A DNA stretch of 15,189 nucleotides from JBHPFQ01 sp042571625 (lineage in GTDB: Bacteria > Patescibacteriota > Minisyncoccia > Portnoybacterales > UBA2143): positions 1-15,189 of the forward strand of contig JBHPFQ010000015.1 in assembly GCA_042571625.1 (NCBI GenBank). The letters run 5' to 3'. The notes under the pieces were generated by a model. It searched no databases and was not told where the DNA came from. It saw only the letters and a list, made by a program, of their open reading frames with translations. The stretch's first letter is position 1. The number at the start of each line of letters is the position of its first letter. The position numbers and the translations under genes are program-made. This document shows, in pieces, positions 6,359-12,894 of the stretch.

Positions 6359-8092
6359 ATGATAGAAAAATCTAAAATTGAAATTATCCGTCATTCTTAT
6401 ACGCATATTTTAGCAATGGCAATTAAAAAACTTTATCCAAAAGTTAAATTTGGCATTGGACCTGTTATTGAAAACGGATTCTATTATGATTTTGATAATA
6501 TAAAAATCTCACCTGAAGATTTGCCAAAAATAGAGAAAAAAATAAAAGAATTAATTAAAAAAAATCTTGAATTTAAAAAAGAAGAAATATCTGAAGATAA
6601 AGCTAAAGAACTATTTAAAAATCAGCCATATAAATTAGAATTGATTAAAGAATTAAAAAAAATAACAATATATAAATCTGACGATTTTATTGATTTATGC
6701 AAAGGACCTCATGTTGAATCAACTAAAGAATTAAAAACTGATTCTTTTAAATTAACTAAGACTGCTGGCGCCTATTGGAAAGGAGATGAGAAAAATCCGA
6801 TGCTAACAAGAATCTATGGCATAGCTTTTGAAAACAAAAAAGAATTAGAAAAACATTTAGAAATGTTAAAACAAGCAGAAAAAAGAGATCATAGAAAATT
6901 AGGAAAAGAATTAGATTTATTTTGTTTTTCTGATTTAGTTGGTCCTGGGCTCCCTCTTTTTACTCCAAAAGGAGTTATTATAATTGATGAATTGCAAAAA
7001 TATATTGAAGAAGTCTGCAGAAAATATGGTTTTGAAAAAGTCAAAACACCTCATTTAGCAAAAATAGATCTTTATAACATTTCAGGACATGCGAAAAAAT
7101 TTAGCGAAGAATTATTCCATGTTTCATCCAAAAAAGGACATAAATTTATAATGAAACCTGTTCAATGCCCACATCAAACTCAGATTTATGCTTCAAAAAC
7201 TCGTTCTTATCGTGAATTACCAATTAGGTATATGGAATCAGAAAAACAATATAGAGCAGAAAAAACAGGAGAAGTAGGAGGATTAAATAGAGTTTACGCT
7301 ATTACAGTTGAAGATGGACATTCATTTTGTAGAGTAAGTCAAGTAAAACAAGAAGTAAAAAACATGATAAATATAATAAAAGATTTTTATGTTGCTCTTG
7401 GCTTATGGGAAAATCATTGGATTTCCTTATCTGTTAGAGATTATGATCATCCAGAAAAATATATTGGAGAACCTAAAGATTGGGATGAATGCGAAAAAAT
7501 ACTACAAGCAATATCAGATGAAATGAAATTAAACGCAAAACGGTGCGAAGGAGAAGCCGCTCTATATGGTCCAAAGCTAGATTTCATATTTAAAGATTCT
7601 ATTGGTAAAGAAATCCAAATTCCTACTGTCCAACTTGATTTTGCTACTCCAAAACGTTTTAATCTAACATATATAAATGAACAAGGAAAAGAAGAAAATC
7701 CAGTTATGGTGCATAGAGCTGTACTAGGATCATATGAAAGGTTTTTAGCGCTTTTAATTGAACACTATGCTGGCGCTTTTCCAGTTTGGCTATCCCCTGA
7801 GCAAGTACATATCCTTCCAATTGGAAAAGACCATCAAAAATTCGCCAAAGAAATTCTAAATAAATTTACAGAATCAAATATCAGGACTGTATTAAAAGAT
7901 GGCGACGAAACATTAGGGAAGAAAATCCGCGAAAGCGAACTGCAAAAAATACCTTACATTTTAATAATTGGAGATAAAGAAATAAAATCAAAATCCATAA
8001 GTATTCGCCAAAGAATCAAAGGAAATATCGGACAAATGAAAATAAAAGACATTATTGAGAAAATTAAAAAAGAGATAAAAGAGAGAACATAG
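6359..8092 (+). CDS. thrS: Threonine-tRNA ligase lacking the TGS domain
   Basis: Charges tRNA-Thr in the cytoplasm. From the ATG at 6359 it is 577 aa against about 640 in E. coli, because the N-terminal TGS domain is missing and the protein opens directly with the editing domain. Editing residues are kept: H12 and H16 (RHSYTH), C114 and H118 (DLCKGPH). The class II core keeps the zinc ligands C270 (QCPH), H321 (EDGHSF) and H452 (VHRAVLGSYERF), motif 2 (QYRAEKTGEVGG) and GPKLDF. The anticodon-binding domain begins near VHILPIG (483). In-frame GTG (6329) and ATG (6335) codons would start inside dnaE; 6359 is preferred because RHS then falls near the N-terminus and the gene begins 4 nt after dnaE. 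Its stop codon lies in the terminator loop. Confidence 0.97.
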   Translation: MIEKSKIEIIRHSYTHILAMAIKKLYPKVKFGIGPVIENGFYYDFDNIKISPEDLPKIEKKIKELIKKNLEFKKEEISEDKAKELFKNQPYKLELIKELKKITIYKSDDFIDLCKGPHVESTKELKTDSFKLTKTAGAYWKGDEKNPMLTRIYGIAFENKKELEKHLEMLKQAEKRDHRKLGKELDLFCFSDLVGPGLPLFTPKGVIIIDELQKYIEEVCRKYGFEKVKTPHLAKIDLYNISGHAKKFSEELFHVSSKKGHKFIMKPVQCPHQTQIYASKTRSYRELPIRYMESEKQYRAEKTGEVGGLNRVYAITVEDGHSFCRVSQVKQEVKNMINIIKDFYVALGLWENHWISLSVRDYDHPEKYIGEPKDWDECEKILQAISDEMKLNAKRCEGEAALYGPKLDFIFKDSIGKEIQIPTVQLDFATPKRFNLTYINEQGKEENPVMVHRAVLGSYERFLALLIEHYAGAFPVWLSPEQVHILPIGKDHQKFAKEILNKFTESNIRTVLKDGDETLGKKIRESELQKIPYILIIGDKEIKSKSISIRQRIKGNIGQMKIKDIIEKIKKEIKERT

Positions 8093-8109
8093 CTTCTCTC
8101 TTTTATTTT
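8076..8109 (+). terminator. Intrinsic terminator of dnaE-thrS overlapping the thrS stop
   Basis: A perfect 12-bp stem (TAAAAGAGAGAA 8076-8087 with TTCTCTCTTTTA 8094-8105) and a 6-nt loop holding the thrS TAG, followed by TTTT. The stem is AT-rich, so efficiency may be modest; ribosomes reaching the stop codon would cover the upstream arm. Confidence 0.7.
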
Positions 8110-8119
8110 ATTAATTGCT

Positions 8120-8128
8120 TGTGGATAA
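8120..8128 (-). promoter_or_regulatory. Consensus DnaA box upstream of the giant-protein promoter
   Basis: TGTGGATAA is the exact complement of the DnaA box TTATCCACA. It lies 7 bp upstream of the -35 of the next gene. The match is perfect; regulation by DnaA is inferred. Confidence 0.5.
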
Positions 8129-8135
8129 ATCACTT

Positions 8136-8164
8136 TTGAAAAATAAGCTTAAAAGTTATATAAT
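8136..8164 (+). promoter_or_regulatory. Sigma-70 promoter of the giant secreted protein
   Basis: TTGAAA (8136-8141), a 17-bp spacer and a perfect TATAAT (8159-8164). Transcription would start near 8171, leaving a leader of about 120 nt that is extremely AT-rich. The leader has no Shine-Dalgarno sequence before the ATG at 8292 and no structure I could recognise as a riboswitch. Confidence 0.7.
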
Positions 8165-8189
8165 TAAAGTAAATAATTAAAGTAAATAA
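8160..8189. repeat. 13-bp tandem repeat (2.3 copies) overlapping the -10
   Basis: The unit AATTAAAGTAAAT occurs at 8162-8174 and 8175-8187 without a mismatch, and the periodicity runs from 8160 to 8189. It overlaps the -10 box and the predicted transcription start. It could be a protein-binding site, an easily melted element, or a slippage product. Confidence 0.7.
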
Positions 8190-8291
8190 ATATAATTTAT
8201 TAAAATACAAAATTTCAAATACTAAACTTTAAATAAATTAGATCATACTTATTCAAAGTTTATTGTTTTGGATTTTTGATTTATACAAAAT

Positions 8292-8372
8292 ATGTCAAAA
8301 TCAAAAATACTACTAATATCCCTGCTCTCTATCGGCATTCTAAGTATAGGAATGTTCGCTATTGTATTAGCC
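8292..8372 (+). other. Signal peptide of the giant protein
   Basis: A short basic N-region (MSKSK), about 20 hydrophobic residues (6-25) and a VLA-Q cleavage site after residue 27 form a standard type I Sec signal. There is no lipobox cysteine. Confidence 0.85.
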
Positions 8373-11300
8373 CAAGAATCAGAACCAATGCCTGCATCAG
8401 AAGAAGCTATAAAGGATATGGAAATAACTATTGAAGATCTTGGAGCTAGCCCGGCAACTATTCTTCCAGATAGTATTTTCCATCCATTCAAACGATTTGG
8501 AAGAAATTTCATGGAAGCAATTACTTTTGACCCTATTAAAGATGCCGAACTTAAATTACAACATGCAAATCAAGAATTATCCGAAATTAAACAGCTCATA
8601 GATAAAAATGGGATGGAAAATATAGATCAAGATGATTTAATTAATTCAGTAGAATGGTTTGAAGGAAAAATGGAAAAAATCAAAGACGCTTCTGAAACTC
8701 TTAAAAATGAAAAAAGCGATAATTTAGCGGAAGTAGAAACATTTTTAAATGACCTAACAGATAAACAATTTAAAGGACATAAGGTTTTTGAAGGTTTTCA
8801 TGGAGAAATTGCTGAAAATAAAGATAAAATAGAAAATTCTGAAAATATTTTTGCTACCATGAAAGATAAACAAAGTAACACATTAAAGCGTTTTGGAGAA
8901 ACATTAACAGTAATTGACGATCCTGAAAGAATTTCTGAGCGACTAAGTTCTGTAGCTAACAACCAAAAAGGAAGTGAATTTAAACTTATTAAGACAAATG
9001 AAATATTAAAAAAACTCGAAGAACAAGCACCGGATCAAGCAAAAGAAGCTATTGAAAAAGCGCAAGAAAAAACTTTTGAAAATTTTCAAGAGGATATGGC
9101 CGAATTACCTCCAATCGTCCGAGCTGAAAAATTTGAAAAGTATACCAGTTCAATGCCTGGCGATGAAACAGTTTATTTAAGTATTTTTGAAAAAATAAAG
9201 CAGTTACCGAATGTCCCACAAGACATACTAGAAAAAATTGAAGAAGTTAAAGAATTCACTGTTAAACGATTTGAAGATAAAATAGAAAGATTTGAAGATC
9301 CAAAAGTTAAAGACCAATTTTTTGAAAATTTAAATGGCAATGATTTAGACGACATTCTAGCTCTAGAAGAGCTTAAATCCAAAATCACGGCTAAACAAAA
9401 AGAAATAAAGAATAGGATTGATAAAGAATATACAGAAGGAGTTATAGAATTCAAAAAACAATTTACTGACGCGCAATCTAAAACTCAAGCTAATCGTTTT
9501 GAACGAATGATTAAAGAAATGACAAGCAATCCAAATCCTAAGATAATGAAATTAATTAATGAGCTTGAACAAGAAGTTTCACAAGATTCTGAGAAAAAGG
9601 CATTTATAGAAGACATCAAAATAAAAACTAAAACAGAATTTGAAAATAAGTTCAGACAGGAAGGAGATAGATTTTTCGATAGAATTTCAACTTTTAATCC
9701 TGAAGATATGATGATATTCAAAGAGATTGGACAAACGCAATCTTTTGATACAGGAATGATGGAGAAATTTTTAAATTATCAAACAAATATATTTAAAGAA
9801 CATATTCAAGAAATTGAAAGCCCTGAAATGTTCAATCGTTTTGATGAAAGAATGCGACTTGCTCCAATTGAAGTTATCAATACTATAAAAACTATAGATA
9901 ATGATTTTGGAAATGCAATGCAATTCAAAGCGCGTAAGATGATGGAAATGGAATTAGAATTAAAAGAAAGAGAAATGCAAATGGAAATGGAAAGAGCGTG
10001 GCGTGAAAATGAAGATAATTTTCAAATTCAATTGCGTCAGGTACAGAGCGATGAAGAAAAAGCTAAAATTTATGAACAAAGACGCGAACAAGATTTTTCT
10101 TTGATGAAAATAGAATTTGAAAACCGCAAAGCAATTATGGAAGCGCGATTTTCCAGTGATCCTTTTTGCGATGCAATATGCCAAGAAGTTCAAAGAACAT
10201 ATTTAGAACAAGATATGGCCAATAGAGAATGGCATTTGCAAGAAGACGCGCGAATGAGAGAATTTGAATTAGAAATTCAAATGAAAAACCAAATGCAACA
10301 AGATCCATTCGCTGGAAAATGCTATGACCCAAGAAGCTGTATGGAATATTGCAATCAAAATCCTAGCGCGCCAGGATGTGGAGGAATGGGCCAAATGCCT
10401 ATAGATCCTTATATGATGCCTAGAACAGAAGGATCTGTTATGCCTGGAATGCCAATAGGACCTCCACCTTGTCCTCAAGGACAAATTAATATACCAACAG
10501 GACCAGGACAATGGGTTTGCAAACAAGATCCATATTACAGACCACCTGAGTCATTTAGACAATGCCCTCCAGGAAATTTCTGGAATGAACAAAAAGGATT
10601 TTGTGAATTTGACCAATCTTTATTCCAACCAATGCCTATGCCTGGAGAACCATATCCAGGGCCATATCCTCCTACTCCTCCAATGACTTTTTGTGGGCCA
10701 GGAGAATATTGGGACAATATGCGCGGATGTGTCCAAGAAAATATTATAAAATGCGGACCTGGAGAATATTGGGATTTTTATGAACAAAACTGCCGAATGG
10801 ATAATTGGAAATCATGTCCTCCTGGAGAATACTGGGATCAAGGAAGAAACAGCTGTATTAGAGATGTTGTTAATCAAGTTCAAAATTGCCAACCAGGTCA
10901 ATTCTATGATTACTTTAAAAGAATGTGTATAGCAGAACATTTTCCTATCCAATGTGGGCCAAACGAACATTGGGATGCTGGAACACAAAGCTGTAGACCA
11001 TCATCTCCTGTTGTTTCCTGTCCAGTAGGACAATACTGGGATGATATGAAAAAAATATGCGTAAGTAATACTGTGCCTAATCAAGAAGTTTGCTCAACAG
11101 AATGGAATCCAGTTTGTGGAGTTGATAATATAACTTATTCTAACGAATGCAATGCAATGCAAAAAGGCATAACATGGAAATATAGAGGAGAATGCACTAC
11201 TATAAATGATCAACCACCAGTTAGCGGATACTGCGGAGACGGAATATGCGAAAACGAAGAATACTGCCCGCAAGATTGCGAAATCCAACCAATTATTGAA

Positions 11301-12833
11301 TGCAATAATAATAACTATTGCGATTACAATGAAAATCCAACATCGTGTCCAAATGATTGCATGGTAACAGCTCCAGAAGTATGCCCATCTAATATGTATA
11401 ATGATTATACTTCAAGCTACACATGCAGTTATTCAAATTGTCCAAATGGATGTAGCTATGATCAGAATGGATGCCCTATTAACTGCACAACATCAGAATC
11501 AATATGTCCTGAAAATCCATATACTACATCTGACGGAGTTTGCGATCACACAACTTGTCCAAATGGATGCAATTTCATTAATGCATGTCCAAGCAGTTGT
11601 ATGATTGAAGGAATTTATAGCTGTGGTGGATACATTGATTCTATGAGTTGTATAAATCAAGGATGTATATGGTGCAGCGATATTAATGCTTGTTATATTC
11701 CAGGGCACATCTGTGGTTCATCTGGAACATGCCCAACAAATTCATTTACTACATCTGCTGGAGCTTGTAATTACACAACCTGTCCAAATGGATGCAATTT
11801 CATTAATGGATGTCCTAATGAATGTATAGCTACAACAATGGAAGTAGATTGCGCAAATTATACTGATCCTGCATCTTGTTATGCTGACCCTTCATGCGGA
11901 AAATGGTGCGAAGGAGAATCATCACCCCATTCCTGCTTCACTCCAAATTATTCTTGTGGAACAATGATGACATGTCCGTCTACTATATACAATAACTACA
12001 CTTCTACGGCTTATTGCAATATAGCTAATTGCCCATATGGATGTAACTTTGATAATACAGGATGCCCAATAAGTTGTATGACAAATGAAAACGTAAGTGT
12101 TATCTGTCCATCCACTATCTACAACAACTACACTACTGATTACTTTTGTAATTCTGCTGAATGTCCAAACGGATGCATATTTGATTATAATGGATGCCCT
12201 ACAGGATGCAACATTATGAATTCAGAAACAAGTATGGGATGTGGAAGTTATACTGATTATGATTCTTGCTCTGCTAGCCCTGGATGTATCTGGTGCGAAG
12301 GAGAATCTTCTCCTTATTCCTGTTTTGGAGAAGATTTCCATACATGCGGAGAAAATACAATAAATTGTTATTCATTCAATAATAATGATACTTGCGCAGT
12401 CGCTGGATGCACATGGTGTACTACCGATTCTATATGCCATGATCAAGGTTATGAATGTACCATGCCATCATGTCCTGAAATATATGATCCTGGAACATGT
12501 GATTATCAAGGATGCGTATGGTGCGAAAGCGATTACATGTGTCACGAATCAGGCTATACTTGCACATCTTCATGCCCTCCATGTGATTGGGATACATGCC
12601 CAAATGGATGTGAAATGAATTATGATGGTTGCTGGACATCTGGAACTTGTATGTCTTCTCCCCCTCCTACTATGAGTTGTAATTACGATAATATATGTGA
12701 CTATGATGAAACAATGGAATCATGCCCTAGCGATTGTTCTGGTGGATGTATGGACCCTGAATGCTCTACCCCTCCTCCTGCAAGTATATTTGGAAGTATA
12801 AAAATATTCTTTCAACGTCTATTCGGATTCTAA
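8292..12833 (+). CDS. Giant secreted modular cysteine-rich surface protein (DUF5667-like, Kazal-like)
   Basis: 1513 aa; no single family covers it. A signal peptide (residues 1-27, hydrophobic 6-25, cut after VLA) predicts Sec export. A DUF5667-like segment follows (about 55-150: LPDSIFHPFKRF, FDPIKDAELKLQHAN). Then come degenerate helical repeats (260-549), a Met/Glu-rich helix (548-672), a first cysteine cluster (677-696), a Pro/Met-rich linker (700-800), C-x-PGEYWD-type repeats (727-923), a Kazal-like domain (934-968), CGDGIC-type motifs (981-1023 and 1463-1482) and eleven six-cysteine modules (1031-1453). The tail is SIFGSIKIFFQRLFGF. Residues 981-1491 contain 80 cysteines, in even numbers per module, which implies disulfides formed outside the cell. 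No LPXTG and no obvious transmembrane helix follow the signal peptide. A stalk-and-head adhesin or inhibitor is the likely role; the partner is unknown. It has its own promoter and a terminator shared with map. Confidence 0.9.
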   Translation: MSKSKILLISLLSIGILSIGMFAIVLAQESEPMPASEEAIKDMEITIEDLGASPATILPDSIFHPFKRFGRNFMEAITFDPIKDAELKLQHANQELSEIKQLIDKNGMENIDQDDLINSVEWFEGKMEKIKDASETLKNEKSDNLAEVETFLNDLTDKQFKGHKVFEGFHGEIAENKDKIENSENIFATMKDKQSNTLKRFGETLTVIDDPERISERLSSVANNQKGSEFKLIKTNEILKKLEEQAPDQAKEAIEKAQEKTFENFQEDMAELPPIVRAEKFEKYTSSMPGDETVYLSIFEKIKQLPNVPQDILEKIEEVKEFTVKRFEDKIERFEDPKVKDQFFENLNGNDLDDILALEELKSKITAKQKEIKNRIDKEYTEGVIEFKKQFTDAQSKTQANRFERMIKEMTSNPNPKIMKLINELEQEVSQDSEKKAFIEDIKIKTKTEFENKFRQEGDRFFDRISTFNPEDMMIFKEIGQTQSFDTGMMEKFLNYQTNIFKEHIQEIESPEMFNRFDERMRLAPIEVINTIKTIDNDFGNAMQFKARKMMEMELELKEREMQMEMERAWRENEDNFQIQLRQVQSDEEKAKIYEQRREQDFSLMKIEFENRKAIMEARFSSDPFCDAICQEVQRTYLEQDMANREWHLQEDARMREFELEIQMKNQMQQDPFAGKCYDPRSCMEYCNQNPSAPGCGGMGQMPIDPYMMPRTEGSVMPGMPIGPPPCPQGQINIPTGPGQWVCKQDPYYRPPESFRQCPPGNFWNEQKGFCEFDQSLFQPMPMPGEPYPGPYPPTPPMTFCGPGEYWDNMRGCVQENIIKCGPGEYWDFYEQNCRMDNWKSCPPGEYWDQGRNSCIRDVVNQVQNCQPGQFYDYFKRMCIAEHFPIQCGPNEHWDAGTQSCRPSSPVVSCPVGQYWDDMKKICVSNTVPNQEVCSTEWNPVCGVDNITYSNECNAMQKGITWKYRGECTTINDQPPVSGYCGDGICENEEYCPQDCEIQPIIECNNNNYCDYNENPTSCPNDCMVTAPEVCPSNMYNDYTSSYTCSYSNCPNGCSYDQNGCPINCTTSESICPENPYTTSDGVCDHTTCPNGCNFINACPSSCMIEGIYSCGGYIDSMSCINQGCIWCSDINACYIPGHICGSSGTCPTNSFTTSAGACNYTTCPNGCNFINGCPNECIATTMEVDCANYTDPASCYADPSCGKWCEGESSPHSCFTPNYSCGTMMTCPSTIYNNYTSTAYCNIANCPYGCNFDNTGCPISCMTNENVSVICPSTIYNNYTTDYFCNSAECPNGCIFDYNGCPTGCNIMNSETSMGCGSYTDYDSCSASPGCIWCEGESSPYSCFGEDFHTCGENTINCYSFNNNDTCAVAGCTWCTTDSICHDQGYECTMPSCPEIYDPGTCDYQGCVWCESDYMCHESGYTCTSSCPPCDWDTCPNGCEMNYDGCWTSGTCMSSPPPTMSCNYDNICDYDETMESCPSDCSGGCMDPECSTPPPASIFGSIKIFFQRLFGF
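8454..8741 (+). other. DUF5667-like region of the giant protein
   Basis: Residues about 55-150 carry the pattern of DUF5667, a domain I associate with exported CPR proteins: I-L-P-D-S then an aromatic-basic stretch (FHPFKRFGRNF), T-F-D-P-I-K-D-A-E-L-K-L-Q-H-A-N, then paired helices. The call is by motif recall, not by a profile search, and the boundary is approximate. Confidence 0.6.
9069..9938 (+). repeat. Degenerate helical repeats of about 50-65 residues (five units)
   Basis: Residues 260-549 can be read as five units starting near 260, 322, 380, 446 and 501. Each has an initial F-E/F-K helix, a second F-containing helix (KFEKYTSS, RFEDPKVK, RFERMIKE, RFFDRIST, RFDERMRL) and a third ending in I-x-x-I-K or similar. 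They lack cysteine and proline-rich linkers, suggesting an extended helical stalk. The units are strongly diverged and the boundaries are judged by eye. Confidence 0.5.
10470..11060 (+). repeat. Seven C-x-PGEYWD-type two-cysteine repeats plus one divergent copy
   Basis: Units start at residues 758, 801, 821, 842, 866, 888 and 910, each of 13-14 residues with the form C-x-P/V-G/N-x-x-W/Y-D/N-x(4-6)-C; examples are CGPGEYWDNMRGC and CPPGEYWDQGRNSC. A longer divergent copy covers 727-743. Each unit has exactly two cysteines, so each may close its own small loop. The pattern is loosely like half of a CBM14 chitin-binding module, but that resemblance is weak. Confidence 0.8.
11091..11195 (+). other. 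Kazal-like domain with four cysteines
   Basis: Residues 934-968 match the Kazal serine-protease-inhibitor pattern: C-x7-C (with WNPVCG), then x6-Y-x3-C (VDNITYSNEC), then x14-C. The canonical C1 and C5, which pair with each other, are both absent, while the C2-C4 and C3-C6 partners are kept. By alignment the P1 residue would be Thr936. Inhibitory activity is inferred and uncertain. Confidence 0.75.
11232..11360 (+). other. Paired CGDGIC-type acidic cysteine motifs
   Basis: Residues 981-996 (CGDGICENEEYCPQDC) and 1004-1023 (C-x5-C-DYNENPTS-C-x3-C) each have four cysteines around Asp, Asn and Glu residues. The motif C-G-D/N-G-x-C-x-x-x-E-x-C-x-x-D-C is common in secreted bacterial and archaeal proteins and may bind calcium. 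A third copy lies at 12678-12737 (residues 1463-1482), so the pair and the single copy bracket the module array. Confidence 0.7.
11382..12650 (+). repeat. Interleaved array of eleven six-cysteine modules (two types)
   Basis: Type A, with CPNGC in the middle, covers residues 1031-1065, 1072-1103, 1147-1178, 1228-1262, 1272-1306 and, diverged, 1428-1453. Type B, with C-x-x-x-x-G-C-x-W-C, covers 1111-1141, 1187-1222, 1317-1352, 1359-1389 and 1394-1424. The order is A A B A B A A B B B A. Every module has six cysteines. Type B resembles the PSI fold (C...C...GC-x-WC...C...C). Close repeat pairs at protein level (CPSTIYNNYT at 1228 and 1272; WCEGESSP at 1205 and 1334) suggest recent internal duplication. 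Confidence 0.85.
12678..12737 (+). other. Third CGDGIC-type motif
   Basis: Residues 1463-1482 (CNYDNICDYDETMESCPSDC) repeat the four-cysteine acidic pattern found before the array. It is followed by a short Cys/Pro linker and the aromatic tail. Confidence 0.65.
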
Positions 12834-12848
12834 AAAATTACTGAAAAA

Positions 12849-12884
12849 CTTAAAAACCCCGCTCATACGAGCGGGGTTTTTAAG
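12849..12884. terminator. Bidirectional terminator between the giant gene and map
   Basis: A perfect 16-bp stem (CTTAAAAACCCCGCTC with GAGCGGGGTTTTTAAG) and a 4-nt ATAC loop. The A and T runs on either side give a U tract in both directions. It separates two convergent genes and starts 15 nt after the giant gene's stop and 10 nt after the map stop. Confidence 0.93.
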
Positions 12885-12894
12885 TTTATAAATA

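Noticed and set aside
8093..8291. Origin of replication: one DnaA box, AT-rich DNA and 13-bp repeats
   Set aside because: Only one consensus box, no dnaA or dnaN nearby, and a clear promoter explains the AT-richness. Kept only as a possible regulatory site.
8165..8291. Riboswitch or structured leader before the giant gene
   Set aside because: The stretch is almost pure A/T with no stable helices or recognisable conserved core.
10135..10717. Minus-strand frames of 60-85 aa within the giant gene
   Set aside because: Trp/His/Ser-rich products of antisense reading through the biased Pro/Met/Cys coding sequence; no start signals.
11401..11604. 67-aa plus-strand frame in another phase within the cysteine-rich array
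   Set aside because: Its repeated QMDA-type pattern simply mirrors the CPNGC repeats read out of frame.
8292..12833. Metallothionein or ferredoxin function for the cysteine-rich part
   Set aside because: The protein is exported and the cysteines are widely spaced, in even sets with conserved Trp, Gly and Asn, as in disulfide modules rather than metal-thiolate clusters.
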